The translations under genes and the position numbers were made by a program. Shown in pieces: positions 46,203 through 54,963 of a DNA stretch of 64,000 nt (position 1 is its first letter; each line of letters starts with the position of its first letter). The notes under the pieces were generated by a model. It worked only from the letters and a program-made list of their open reading frames with translations, made no database searches and was not told the origin of the DNA. Source of the stretch: Desulforapulum autotrophicum HRM2 (GTDB lineage: Bacteria; Desulfobacterota; Desulfobacteria; Desulfobacterales; Desulfobacteraceae); NCBI RefSeq assembly GCF_000020365.1, contig NC_012108.1, forward strand, positions 620,001 to 684,000. Direction: 5' to 3'.

Positions 46203-48246
46203 AACTTACGAATGCCTGAACCTGTTCCTTGATTTTTTAGTGATTGGAATCCTTATCCTGGGCATTTGGCTTTTCCGCTGGCCCCATTGGGCAAAACTGG
46301 GTAACCTTACGGCGGCCTTTGCCCTTACCCTTGGGGCTGGTCTTGTGCTTTATCGCAACGGTATTTACCATCTCCATGTTGTGACGGCGACCCTTGTGGT
46401 GGGCTCTGGTCTTGGATACTGGGTTGCAAGGCGGATCACCATGATTCAGATTCCCGCCATGGTTGCATTTCAAAACGGTGCTGGAGGGGCAGCTTCCTTT
46501 TGTATCTCGTTTGTCGAACTCATGCGGACAGGGATTCATCTTGAAATGATCAATGGGGTTTCAGGTGTTCTGGGGCTTGCCATTGGAGCTGTAACCTTCA
46601 GCGGCAGCATGGTCGCCTGTGGAAAGTTGTCCAACACCCTGGCTCAGAAACCCAGGGTTTTTTTTCGTCATACCTGGCTTGTCATGGTGAATTTTGCCGC
46701 CATTGTTTTATTCATGGTTGCGGCCTTGTATGTTCCTGCAGGCGGTCGGGTGGTTTGCTATCTGGCAATTATTATGCTGTCGGTTCTGTTTGGTGTTCTT
46801 TTTTCCATTCGCATTGGCGGGGCTGATATGCCCGTTCTCATCTCTTTGTTAAATGCAATGACTGGCATGGCAGCGGCATTCTGCGGCATGATAATTGGGA
46901 GCAAATTGCTCATCTCCTGCGGGGCAATGGTGGGTGCCTCGGGGTCGATATTGACCCATGTCATGTGCAGGGCCATGAACCGCAGTCTGTTCCGGATTTT
47001 TGTTCCGGTTGAAAAGGTTCGGCCGGTTTTGCAGCCTGAGCCCCTGGCTGAACCTGAACAAGCGGCTGTGACCATGGATGAAACAGACCAGGGCGGGGAA
47101 ACAGCCAAAGGGGCGGACCAAAATTCAGATTCGGAAAATACGCTGCAAAGGGTTGTTGAAATTGCTGGAAACGCCCGCAGGATAATCATTGTGCCGGGGT
47201 ATGGCATGGCCGTGGCCCAGGCTCAGTTTGAAGTGCTTGAATTTTTAAAACACCTGCTTTCCATGGGCAAGCAGGTGAAGTTTGCCATCCATCCCGTGGC
47301 TGGTCGAATGCCCGGTCACATGAATGTGCTGCTGGCCGAGGCAGGCGTTGACTATGATTTGCTCTATGAAATGGATGCCATCAACACTGAATTCAGCCAG
47401 ACAGACCTTGCCCTTGTGATCGGGGCCAGTGATGTGGTGAATCCTGCGGCCATGGCCGTGGACGATTCACCCATTTCAGGGATGCCTGTTTTGCTTGTCC
47501 AGGAATCAAAACATGTGGTGTGCTGTAATCTGGACGATAAACCCGGCTATTCCGGTGTTGCCAACCCCCTGTATCTTGATAGCCGTACGACGATGCTTTT
47601 CGGAGATGCCCGAAAGACTCTGAAAGAGATCAATGGGCGTCTTTCCCAGGCGAGTCTTTCCCAGGACAGTATTTCAGAACTCCGAACTGCTGCAGACCCG
47701 GTTCCAGGCTTGGCTGATATAGACAATCTTCTGGACAAAGCCCTGGCTGCCCTGGTGGCTGCAGAAAAAATCATTGTGATTCCCGGGTATGGCATGGCCA
47801 TGGCCCAGGCCCAGTTCAAGGTAGTTGAGCTTGCATCCCTGCTCGAAGGTATGGGCAAGGAGGTGAAATTTGCCATCCATCCCGTGGCCGGTCGAATGCC
47901 TGGCCATATGAATGTGCTCCTGGCTGAAGCAGAGGTCGATTATGGCAAGCTTTATGAGATGGACGAGATCAATTCTGAATTTTTACAGACAGATGTCGCC
48001 ATTGTCTTTGGTGCCTGCGACGTGGTAAATCCCACGGCCATGGCGGTTGAAGGAACGCCTCTCTCGGGAATGCCCATACTCATGGCCCAGGATGCCAAAC
48101 AGATCATCGTCTGTAATTTTGATGAAAAGCCGGGGTATTCCGGGGTTGAAAACAGTCTGTATCAAAATCCGAAAACCATCATGGTGCTGGGTGATGCCGC
48201 TCTAACGGCCCGGGATTTAATCAACGGGATAAAGCAGATGACTTAA
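46195..48246 (+). CDS. pntB: NAD(P) transhydrogenase beta subunit with two NADP-binding domains
   Basis: 683 residues from the ATG at 46195 (GGGAGGG upstream), against about 460 for a normal PntB. Residues 1-280 or so are the membrane domain. Domain III then occurs twice, at about 327-490 and 523-683. Both copies have PGYGMA-AQAQ, HPVAGRMPGHMNVLLAEA and DVVNP. In E. coli PntB the NADP phosphate is held by a Lys-Arg-Ser loop (VFKRSMNTGYAG). Here the matching loops read CNLDDKPGYSG (445-449) and CNFDEKPGYSG (641-645). The proton-channel residue His91 of E. coli aligns with Asn94. The coenzyme preference may differ from a standard transhydrogenase; that is inference. Confidence 0.9.
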   Translation: MGETYECLNLFLDFLVIGILILGIWLFRWPHWAKLGNLTAAFALTLGAGLVLYRNGIYHLHVVTATLVVGSGLGYWVARRITMIQIPAMVAFQNGAGGAASFCISFVELMRTGIHLEMINGVSGVLGLAIGAVTFSGSMVACGKLSNTLAQKPRVFFRHTWLVMVNFAAIVLFMVAALYVPAGGRVVCYLAIIMLSVLFGVLFSIRIGGADMPVLISLLNAMTGMAAAFCGMIIGSKLLISCGAMVGASGSILTHVMCRAMNRSLFRIFVPVEKVRPVLQPEPLAEPEQAAVTMDETDQGGETAKGADQNSDSENTLQRVVEIAGNARRIIIVPGYGMAVAQAQFEVLEFLKHLLSMGKQVKFAIHPVAGRMPGHMNVLLAEAGVDYDLLYEMDAINTEFSQTDLALVIGASDVVNPAAMAVDDSPISGMPVLLVQESKHVVCCNLDDKPGYSGVANPLYLDSRTTMLFGDARKTLKEINGRLSQASLSQDSISELRTAADPVPGLADIDNLLDKALAALVAAEKIIVIPGYGMAMAQAQFKVVELASLLEGMGKEVKFAIHPVAGRMPGHMNVLLAEAEVDYGKLYEMDEINSEFLQTDVAIVFGACDVVNPTAMAVEGTPLSGMPILMAQDAKQIIVCNFDEKPGYSGVENSLYQNPKTIMVLGDAALTARDLINGIKQMT

Positions 48247-48597
48247 GCCCGTGGTTCACGGCTGTTGACACAGATTCTGATCAAACCCTTTTGTTCTTGT
48301 GAGACACTTTTGTTTGCCTGTATGATACAGATCTGTCTGTGGGCATCTGAATTTATCCTTGGTAAGAAAACGAAAATTATTATCGTAGAATCGTCTGTTG
48401 CGAAAAACCCTATATTATTGGTTGTTTATGGCATGGTTGTCTTTTTTTTGGTTTGTGGTCTCTGAAATATTAAAAAATGGCATTCATTTTGCTATATTAA
48501 AGGATTGTGTAAAAACAGACCCCATGGAATTATGGAATTGGGGATATCCAAATCAATCTATCACTATCTGCAACATTAAAATTTAAAAGGGGAAGAC
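48247..48597. other. Intergenic region upstream of the flavodoxin gene
   Basis: 351 bp without a gene; frames of 60-66 codons here are low-complexity. It contains the sigma-54-like promoter listed next. Confidence 0.5.
48478..48493 (+). promoter_or_regulatory. Sigma-54-type promoter candidate
   Basis: TGGCATTCATTTTGCT matches the -24/-12 consensus TGGCAY-N6-TTGCW with the GG and GC at the required spacing. It lies 104 bp upstream of the flavodoxin start. The NtrC-type activator at 29.5 kb shows that sigma-54 activators are present. Such a 16-base match can arise by chance in AT-rich DNA. Confidence 0.45.
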
Positions 48598-49038
48598 ATG
48601 AAAAAAGTAATGATCGCCTATGTAAGCAGAACCGGTGTTACCGAAAAAATGGCAAATTATCTGGCTGAAGGGATTCGTATGGGTGGGCATGAAGCGACGT
48701 TGATGAAAACTTCGGCCATTAAAAATGAAAAGGCTTTGTCCGGTTTTGATGGATTTATCTTTGGATGTCCCACCTACCACAAGGATATGACCTCCGGCAT
48801 GAAACAGTTTCTCTTTCTGGCTGAAAAGGCCAATCTAACGGGTAAAATTGGAGGAGCCTTTGGTTCCCATACCCATAGCGGTGAGTCAGCTCCCATGATT
48901 TTTGATACCATGCTATATGTATTTAAAATGGATATGGTGGATCTTGGCCCCCTAAACTTAACTGAAGCGATGATGAAGACAGATGAAGGTACAAAGGCCT
49001 GCCAGCAGTATGGAAAGGTCCTGGCCGAAAAGTTGTAG
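48598..49038 (+). CDS. Flavodoxin-like protein
   Basis: 146 residues with AAGGGGAAG before the ATG. It has the FMN phosphate loop AYVSRTGVTEK near the N terminus, the segment DGFIFGCPTYHKDMTSGMKQ that wraps the isoalloxazine ring, and KIGGAFGSHTHSGESAP. It belongs to the flavodoxin / flavoprotein family of about 140-150 residues that carry electrons or reduce quinones. No partner oxidoreductase is adjacent. A sigma-54-like promoter precedes it. Confidence 0.88.
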   Translation: MKKVMIAYVSRTGVTEKMANYLAEGIRMGGHEATLMKTSAIKNEKALSGFDGFIFGCPTYHKDMTSGMKQFLFLAEKANLTGKIGGAFGSHTHSGESAPMIFDTMLYVFKMDMVDLGPLNLTEAMMKTDEGTKACQQYGKVLAEKL

Positions 49039-49040
49039 TA

Positions 49041-49093
49041 GCCAGAATGGCCGGAGCAGGCTATCTGATCCGGCCACAATAAAAATGCTCGCC
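49041..49093 (-). repeat. Palindromic interspersed repeat, family 1, copy E (partial, inverted)
   Basis: Read on the minus strand: TTGTGGCCGGATCAGATAGC, then CTGCTCCGGCCATTC. This matches the right half of copies C and D only. Confidence 0.65.
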
Positions 49094-49133
49094 TTTTAGA
49101 CCCTCTTCCGCGTTTCACCAAAGGCCCACTATT

Positions 49134-52130
49134 TTAAATGGTTAAATCCTGATCCGTGAATCGGTTGATGAGATCTGTGAAATCAGCGAGCCGGCTTGGT
49201 TTTGAAAGGGTCGCGCAAAAACCATGGGCCTTGAAGTCTGCCATTACCGGATCGTTTGAATAACCGCTGGAAACAATGACCTTTGCCTTTGGATTGATCT
49301 TCAGCAGCTTTTGTACGGCTTCTTTTCCTCCCATGCCTCCGGGAATGGTCAGGTCCATGATGGTCAGATCAATGGGGGTGTTGTTGTCCATGGCTTTTTT
49401 ATAAACTTCAATGGCTTCCACGCCGTCTTTGGCAAGAAAGGTGTCGTGTCCCAGGTCGGTTAGCATTGCCCTGGTAAGATCCCGCAACATTTCTTCATCG
49501 TCCATTATCAATATCCGCAATTTTCTTGCCTCCTGAACGCTTTTTTTCCTTTGGGTGGTGGATTCTGACCTCTGTGTTGAGGCGGGAAGATGAACGGTAA
49601 AGGTTGATCCTTTTCCCGGGGTGGATTTCACGGAGATCTGTCCGTTGTGCTGGGTCACGATGGAATGACATATGGCAAGTCCAAGACCTCTTCCCGGCTG
49701 ATTTGTTGAAAAATAGGGGTCAAATATTTTGTCGAGTAAATTTTCTGCAATTCCTACGCCTGTATCTTTTATGCTCATCTCCACCCGGTTGGAGGCGGGG
49801 GCAATGTCCGGGTGTTTCGTTGGGCTGGACCTCACATTCTGGCATGACACCTCAATGGTGCCGCCGTTGGGCATGGCATTGCAGGCATTTTGAATCAACT
49901 TCTGGACCACCTGGCCCATCTGGCTCCTGTCAATTTCCACAGGCCAGAGGTCATCTGGAAAGGAACAGTGACAGGCGATGTTACTGGCCCGGCAGGTCGA
50001 ATCAACAAAATCCCTGATCAAGCGGACAAGGGATGCGGTCTTTTTGACAGGTCGACCGCCCTTTGAAAAGGTGAGCAGTTGGATGGTCAGATTTTTTGCA
50101 CGCAGGGATGCATCCAGGGCTTGTTTGATAAATCTTTGTGTTCTGTCCGTCAGGTTTGAATCCATTAGGGTGAGCTGGATATTGCCGATGATAGCTGACA
50201 GAATATTGTTGTAATCATGGGCTATTCCCCCGGCAAGAACGCCGATTGATTCGAGTTTTGTGATTTTCCGCAGTTCCTGTTCCGTACAAAGCTGCTCGGT
50301 GACATCCCTGAAAACTAGAACAACGCCAGTGACATTGCCCTGCATGTCCAGGATTGGGGAAGCACTGTCGGCAATGTGTTTCCTGTCCCCGTTTTTTGAA
50401 ATCAAGGTCATGGGGGATGCCATGTTAATCGTTTCTCCCGAGGCCAGAACCTTTTCAACGGGGTTTTTACAGGCCTGATCGGTTGTCATGTCGACAATGT
50501 TGAAAATTTCTGTCAATGACCGCCCGGCTGCCTGGGTGGTGCTCCAGCCGGTAAGGGTTTCGGCAACTGTGTTCATGAGACAAATCCGGCTCTGGGTATC
50601 CGTGGTAATGACCCCGTCGCCAATGCTTCTCAGGGTCACTGCCAGTCGTTCTCTTTCTTCGGCTATTTTGGCATCGGTTTCTTTTTTTTCTGTAATGTCC
50701 GTTGCGATTTCCAGTCGGACCAGGCGACCGTCTATCCATTTGATGGCCCGGTCCCTTATGTAATACCAGCGACCCGTGATTGTATTTTGAAATTCCCAGG
50801 TATATATCCCCTGGGGGTCGCCCTGGTCGTCTAAAAGGTATTTGTCGGTGCAGAAGGAACAGGGGCCATTCTGGTCTTTCTGCATGGTCTGCCAGCAGGT
50901 TGTGCCGGTGATGTCGCCGATCTGTTTTTTGCCGTATTGGTTGATGAACAAAACGTCATGGGTGTCCATGTCTTTGACATACACAACGGCATCCAGGCTG
51001 TCCATTAAAAGGCGCAGTCGTGTTTCATTCTGCTCCAGGCTTTTCCGGTTTATTGCAAGGCTTGCTGCCATATCGTGGAGTGCCTGGGTCAATGTACCAA
51101 GTTCACCTGATTTAAAGGCTGGTTTTTCCGGTATTTCAAGATCTCCTTTGGCAAATTTACCTGCCATCGCGACCAATTCCTTTATGGGTGTAATCAGGGC
51201 TTTTTTGCCCATGATCCAGGAAACCAGAAGTGCACTTGCGGCAGCCACCAGCATGAGCAGCAGGTTCCTTGCCAGAATGGCGTTGGCCGGCCCAAGGACT
51301 TTGGCTTCTGGGATGCCCGTCCACATGTAAAATTCAGGTGTGGCTTCAGACGATAGCTGAACCGGTCGGTAGGCAAAAATCCGGCGTACCCCGTCTGACC
51401 CTTTTTCCATGAATATGCCGGGTGTAAGTGCCCGGCTGCATGCCTTCCAGGCCGCTGCCTGTATTGACTTGCCCACGGGGTTTGTCTCTTCCCTGGGGGG
51501 GTAGTAGAGCAGCCTGACGCCTCGATGGTCGGTTATGGAGATAAATGTGTCTTCATCCAGCTCAAGATCGTCATAGAAGCTGGAAAACCGGGCCAGGGAG
51601 ATTGACGTGGTCAAAATGGCCGTGGGATTGCCGCCGTTGTCGAGTACCGGATAGGCAAAGGCAATGGCCGGCGTTTTTTTGCCCACCCGGGAGAGAATAT
51701 ATTCTCCCATGCTGAATTTTTTTCGTTCAAGGGCCTGTTGGAAATGTTTACGGTCTTTCAGGTTTGAGTAGTTAAACGAGAGGCCCGATGCCAGGACCTC
51801 CCCCTGGGTGTTGGTCAAGGTAATGTTCTGGAGGTTTGGATTCTGCCCGAGCACGGCCTTGAAAATCGTATTGCAGCTTTTGATGTCAAGGCTGTTGACC
51901 TGTGGAAGCATGGCCAGGGTGGAAAGGATCTGCTGGGCAGATCTGTCAATGTCGGTCTGAATTTCGGCCATTGTGTGGGTGACAAGAAGTACCTGCTCCC
52001 TGGTATTCCCAATGGCATGCAGTCGCTGTTCCACACCCGTATACAGAATAATCGCCAGGGCCGGCAGGACAGCAATCAGTACCAGCAGGGATAAATTTTT
52101 GCCGATTGAGCCCATGTCTATTGATTTCAT
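49134..52130 (-). CDS. Hybrid sensor histidine kinase (dCache-HAMP-PAS-PAS-HisKA-HATPase-REC)
   Basis: 998 residues from the ATG at 52130, where the membrane anchor starts; the frame is open to 52214. In order: transmembrane helix (LSLLVLIAVLPALAIILY), dCache sensor, second helix, HAMP, a PAS with cysteines (TTCWQTMQKDQNGPCSFC), a second PAS, the kinase core with His638 in GGIAHDYNNILSAIIGN, the ATP domain with GVGIAENLLDKIFDPYFST and GRGLGLAICHSIV, and a receiver with Asp926 in LTIMDLTIPGGMGG. The phosphate is expected to pass from His638 to Asp926 and then to a separate phosphotransfer protein. The partner is not nearby. Confidence 0.93.
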   Translation of the reverse strand: MKSIDMGSIGKNLSLLVLIAVLPALAIILYTGVEQRLHAIGNTREQVLLVTHTMAEIQTDIDRSAQQILSTLAMLPQVNSLDIKSCNTIFKAVLGQNPNLQNITLTNTQGEVLASGLSFNYSNLKDRKHFQQALERKKFSMGEYILSRVGKKTPAIAFAYPVLDNGGNPTAILTTSISLARFSSFYDDLELDEDTFISITDHRGVRLLYYPPREETNPVGKSIQAAAWKACSRALTPGIFMEKGSDGVRRIFAYRPVQLSSEATPEFYMWTGIPEAKVLGPANAILARNLLLMLVAAASALLVSWIMGKKALITPIKELVAMAGKFAKGDLEIPEKPAFKSGELGTLTQALHDMAASLAINRKSLEQNETRLRLLMDSLDAVVYVKDMDTHDVLFINQYGKKQIGDITGTTCWQTMQKDQNGPCSFCTDKYLLDDQGDPQGIYTWEFQNTITGRWYYIRDRAIKWIDGRLVRLEIATDITEKKETDAKIAEERERLAVTLRSIGDGVITTDTQSRICLMNTVAETLTGWSTTQAAGRSLTEIFNIVDMTTDQACKNPVEKVLASGETINMASPMTLISKNGDRKHIADSASPILDMQGNVTGVVLVFRDVTEQLCTEQELRKITKLESIGVLAGGIAHDYNNILSAIIGNIQLTLMDSNLTDRTQRFIKQALDASLRAKNLTIQLLTFSKGGRPVKKTASLVRLIRDFVDSTCRASNIACHCSFPDDLWPVEIDRSQMGQVVQKLIQNACNAMPNGGTIEVSCQNVRSSPTKHPDIAPASNRVEMSIKDTGVGIAENLLDKIFDPYFSTNQPGRGLGLAICHSIVTQHNGQISVKSTPGKGSTFTVHLPASTQRSESTTQRKKSVQEARKLRILIMDDEEMLRDLTRAMLTDLGHDTFLAKDGVEAIEVYKKAMDNNTPIDLTIMDLTIPGGMGGKEAVQKLLKINPKAKVIVSSGYSNDPVMADFKAHGFCATLSKPSRLADFTDLINRFTDQDLTI

Positions 52131-52246
52131 ACCCCAGCCTTTGCTGTGTGCCTTTGGTTGCAAATATGTATATATATAGGGAAAAAAGGGGTTGTTTGTC
52201 AAGGTTGTATGCAAAAGCCCCGTGATTTTAATCCAAGGAGACAGAC

Positions 52247-53008
52247 ATGACAGATCCCGGTTCTTTTTCAGTAATGACTTTTAATCTTCGATTTGGCCTG
52301 GCCGACGATGGCCCTGATTGCTGGGAAAATCGGAAAAAGGGTTACCCCCTTTTGTTTGAGCACTATCAGCCTGATTTCGTCGGATTCCAGGAGGTGAACA
52401 ATTTCCAGGCCGACTTTCTCTGCCGGTTGCTGGACGGGTACGGCTTTATCGGCCGCAGGGATACGTCTCCTGAGTTATGGCAGAACAATTTGATTTTTTA
52501 CCGGAAGCAGTGGACCTGCAAGGCGGCGAACCACTTGTTTCTGAGTCGAACGCCCCAAAAGGAGAGCCGGTTGGATGGCAGCCGCTGGCCTAGACAATGT
52601 ACCCTGGGGCAGTTTGAGCAGGGGGACATGGCCGTTGTCATGGCAAACACCCACTTTGATTTTGCAGAGACGGTGCAGGCCCTGAGTGCCGGGCTGGTTG
52701 TGGATTTTTTGTCTGAATTCTCTCCTGGGAGTTTGACTGATTTGCCCACGGTTATTACAGGTGATTTTAATTCGATCCCCGGGGGAGCAGCCCACAGGGT
52801 ATTCCTGGACAACGGATTTGAGGATGCCTTTGAAAATGCCCACGCCTATACCTTCCACGGCTTTACTGGCAAGGACAGGGGAGGGCATATTGACTGGATT
52901 CTATACCGGGGCGGTATCACCCCGTTGAACCAGAAGATCGTCAGGGAAAGGTTTTCAGGGCATTTTCCATCGGATCATTTTCCGGTGCTGGTTGAATTCA
53001 CCCGATAA
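52247..53008 (+). CDS. Endonuclease/exonuclease/phosphatase family protein
   Basis: 253 residues with the EEP motifs: MTFNLRFG at the start, DFVGFQEVNN with the metal-binding Glu, TGDFNSIPGG, HIDWILYRGG and the closing SDHFPVLVEF with Asp-His. These residues act on phosphodiesters in nucleases, sphingomyelinases and phosphatases. There is no signal peptide, so it is cytoplasmic. A GGAG site precedes the ATG. The exact substrate is unknown. Confidence 0.88.
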   Translation: MTDPGSFSVMTFNLRFGLADDGPDCWENRKKGYPLLFEHYQPDFVGFQEVNNFQADFLCRLLDGYGFIGRRDTSPELWQNNLIFYRKQWTCKAANHLFLSRTPQKESRLDGSRWPRQCTLGQFEQGDMAVVMANTHFDFAETVQALSAGLVVDFLSEFSPGSLTDLPTVITGDFNSIPGGAAHRVFLDNGFEDAFENAHAYTFHGFTGKDRGGHIDWILYRGGITPLNQKIVRERFSGHFPSDHFPVLVEFTR

Positions 53009-53228
53009 TATCATGGATTACGTAAACTTTTTCCATGGGTTGTTTAAACTTTTTTTTGTCAACCGTCAGACAGAAAACAGTATGCGGGCAGCGCTTGCAA
53101 AAAAGGGATGCCACCACCAGGACGCCGTAAAATTCATATTTTCTGTTTGATAATTATACATTTTCCGTATAAATAATATCGGTGATTGGGCTTTGTCAAC
53201 ATGAAAAGAAAACCACGGATTTTTTTTA

Positions 53229-53326
53229 TATGAAACACTCGCCAAAGCATTGTCAATGAAGGTGTTTCAAAATTCGTTGAGGCCGGAGCCATACCTCGCT
53301 CCGGCCATGCCGGTTATATGAAAAAC
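53229..53326 (+). repeat. Palindromic interspersed repeat, family 1, copy B
   Basis: Nearly identical to copy A at 40532-40630, beginning TATGAAACACTCGCCAAAGC. Its centre, GGCCGGAGCC with GCTCCGGCC, forms a strong stem. Confidence 0.88.
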
Positions 53327-53335
53327 CCACGAAGC

Positions 53336-53410
53336 ATGCAAACAGAGGTGTTTCATCATTCGTTGTGGCCAGGGCAGATACCATGCTCCGGCCATGCTGA
53401 TTTAATATGA
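53336..53410 (+). repeat. Palindromic interspersed repeat, family 1, copy D
   Basis: Starts AAGCATGCAAACAGAGGTGT and ends TGATTTAATATGAATTC, 10 bp after copy B. It matches copy C more closely than copy B, so the pair did not arise by simple tandem duplication. Confidence 0.75.
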
Positions 53411-53443
53411 ATTCAACTGCCAAAACAGCCGGGACATTTTAAA

Positions 53444-54412
53444 ATGATCAAGAAACTCGCAAACAATATTTTCTGCATCAAAATCCCTTTGCCGGAAACA
53501 CCGCTTAAATCCCTCAACTCAGTTGTTTTTAAGGGCAAGGATAGAAATCTTGTCATTGATACGGGCCTGAACCATGACAGCTGTTTTGCCGCCATGACCA
53601 GTGGGTTGACCGAGCTTGGCATTGATCTGAACAGGACCGATTTTTTTATCACCCATTTCCATGCTGATCATTTTGGTCTGCTCCACCGCTTGATCACCCC
53701 TGATTCCCGGATTTATTTCAACCGGCCCGAGGCTGAACTCATGGAATCCTGGGAGGGGTGGGAGCCCATGCTTGAGGCCGCAAAGGTCAACGGGTTTCCG
53801 GCAGAACAGCTTCGCGCTGCCCTGGAGAATCATCCCGGGTTCAAGCACGGTTCCATGTGGAAGCCTGCCATGCAGGTGATCCACGACGATTACGAGATCC
53901 GTGTGGGTGATTACACCCTTCGCGCGATTGAAACCCCGGGCCACACCCTCGGGCACATCTGTCTCTATGAGCCGGAAAATAAAATCTTCATTGCTGGAGA
54001 TCATGTCCTGGGGGACATCACCCCCAACATCCAGTGCTGGGAGGAGGATGAAAATCTGTTAAAGGATTATCTTTGCAGCCTTGACAAGGTGTACAATCTT
54101 CCGGTGGATCTCGTGGTGCCCGGTCACAGAACGCTTTTTACCGATCTTAAGAAGAGAATAGACGAGCTCAAGATCCATCACCAGAGGCGCCTTGAAGAGG
54201 TTGAAACCATTCTTTCAAAGGGCAGTTTTGACGCCTATGGCACTGCCTCCCAGATGACCTGGGAGATCCGGGCCGCCTCCTGGGAAGATTTTCCCATTGC
54301 CCAGAAGTGGTTTGCCACGGGCGAGGCCATCTCCCATCTGCATTTACTTGAGCAGGAAAATCGGATCCAGAAGCATTTTTCAGCCGATCGAATCGTCTAT
54401 TCCCAGGGTTGA
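53444..54412 (+). CDS. Metallo-beta-lactamase-fold hydrolase
   Basis: 322 residues with the MBL motif THFHADHFG (His71, His73, Asp75, His76), then ETPGHTLGHICL, IAGDHVLGD and VVPGHRTLF, which supply the remaining metal ligands. A C-terminal helical region follows (RIDELKIHHQRRLEEVE). The layout matches hydrolases of the glyoxalase II / LACTB2 type, which cleave thioesters or RNA. Its start lies 33 bp after repeat copy D. No operon partner is seen. Confidence 0.9.
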   Translation: MIKKLANNIFCIKIPLPETPLKSLNSVVFKGKDRNLVIDTGLNHDSCFAAMTSGLTELGIDLNRTDFFITHFHADHFGLLHRLITPDSRIYFNRPEAELMESWEGWEPMLEAAKVNGFPAEQLRAALENHPGFKHGSMWKPAMQVIHDDYEIRVGDYTLRAIETPGHTLGHICLYEPENKIFIAGDHVLGDITPNIQCWEEDENLLKDYLCSLDKVYNLPVDLVVPGHRTLFTDLKKRIDELKIHHQRRLEEVETILSKGSFDAYGTASQMTWEIRAASWEDFPIAQKWFATGEAISHLHLLEQENRIQKHFSADRIVYSQG

Positions 54413-54425
54413 GCAAAAAAAATCA

Positions 54426-54438
54426 CCCCTTTAAGGGG
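54426..54438 (-). terminator. Terminator-like hairpin, minus strand
   Basis: CCCC and GGGG arms around TTTAA. On the minus strand it is followed by a long T run (complement of the AAAAAAAA at 54415-54422). It could end transcription of the small minus-strand gene at 54649-54963. Confidence 0.5.
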
Positions 54439-54447
54439 CTCAGATGT

Positions 54448-54580
54448 AAATAATTCCACAAATATGGTGCAGGATTTCAGCTCGTATTCAAGGCGTATCA
54501 AAGGGAGCATATTGAAATATGTGCCCTTTGATGCAACGCAGAAGACGAGCTGAAAGACAAGCAAGATTGAGGAATTATTT
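54448..54580. repeat. Palindromic interspersed repeat, family 2, copy 2
   Basis: A 133-bp imperfect palindrome. AAATAATTCC at the left end pairs with GGAATTATTT at the right, TTTCAGCTCGT with ACGAGCTGAAA, and AAGGCGTATCAAAGG with the matching inner arm around GCATATTGAAATATGTGC. The part from 54481 onward is nearly identical to the copy at 32517-32632; similarity continues to 54595. The left outer arm is absent or degraded in copy 1. Confidence 0.85.
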
Positions 54581-54648
54581 ATTTCTGAGTCCCTAAGCTG
54601 GTCGGTCTCGCTTAAAGGGGTGTGTGTAATGGATTTTATCTGTATAAA

Positions 54649-54963
54649 TTAAAGGAAAAAAATGGTGTTTAAACGGGATAACAGGGGCCTTACATAACCT
54701 GATAAATGCTTTGACCCTGATATGGCGGTGTTTGACGTTATGTTCCCGTTCAGTTTTTTTCTCATTATGCCTGCAACGAGAATAAGGCTGATGCCGATAA
54801 TGATCATGGCGGTGGGTGTTTCTGCCTTGTCTGTGCCGACGGTCGCAGACAGGGGTGTATCTGTTCTTTCTGCCTGGGACGCCTGGGAAAAGCCAGTCAT
54901 TACCGGAACGATTAACAATATGGTCACAATTAGAATTAAAATCTGTTTTAAACCGGGTGTCAT
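54649..54963 (-). CDS. Small exported protein with C-terminal membrane anchor
   Basis: 104 residues, ATG at 54963 with AAGGAGACAG upstream. It has a signal peptide (LILIVTILLIVPVMTGFSQA), a short linker and a second hydrophobic segment AMIIIGISLILVAGIMRKK followed by about 30 residues. The hydrophobic segment plus RKK resembles sorting tails such as PEP-CTERM, but the expected PEP motif is absent (ETPT instead) and the tail continues. No family was recognised. Confidence 0.6.
   Translation of the reverse strand: MTPGLKQILILIVTILLIVPVMTGFSQASQAERTDTPLSATVGTDKAETPTAMIIIGISLILVAGIMRKKLNGNITSNTAISGSKHLSGYVRPLLSRLNTIFFL

Larger units (their letters stand above)
53009..53443. other. Intergenic region filled by two repeat copies
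   Basis: 435 bp without a gene. The first half is T-rich and unremarkable; the second half holds two family 1 repeats in direct orientation. Confidence 0.5.

Noticed and set aside
48265-48586. Two 62-66 codon frames upstream of the flavodoxin gene
   Set aside because: Low complexity, no ribosome site, and they overlap a promoter region.
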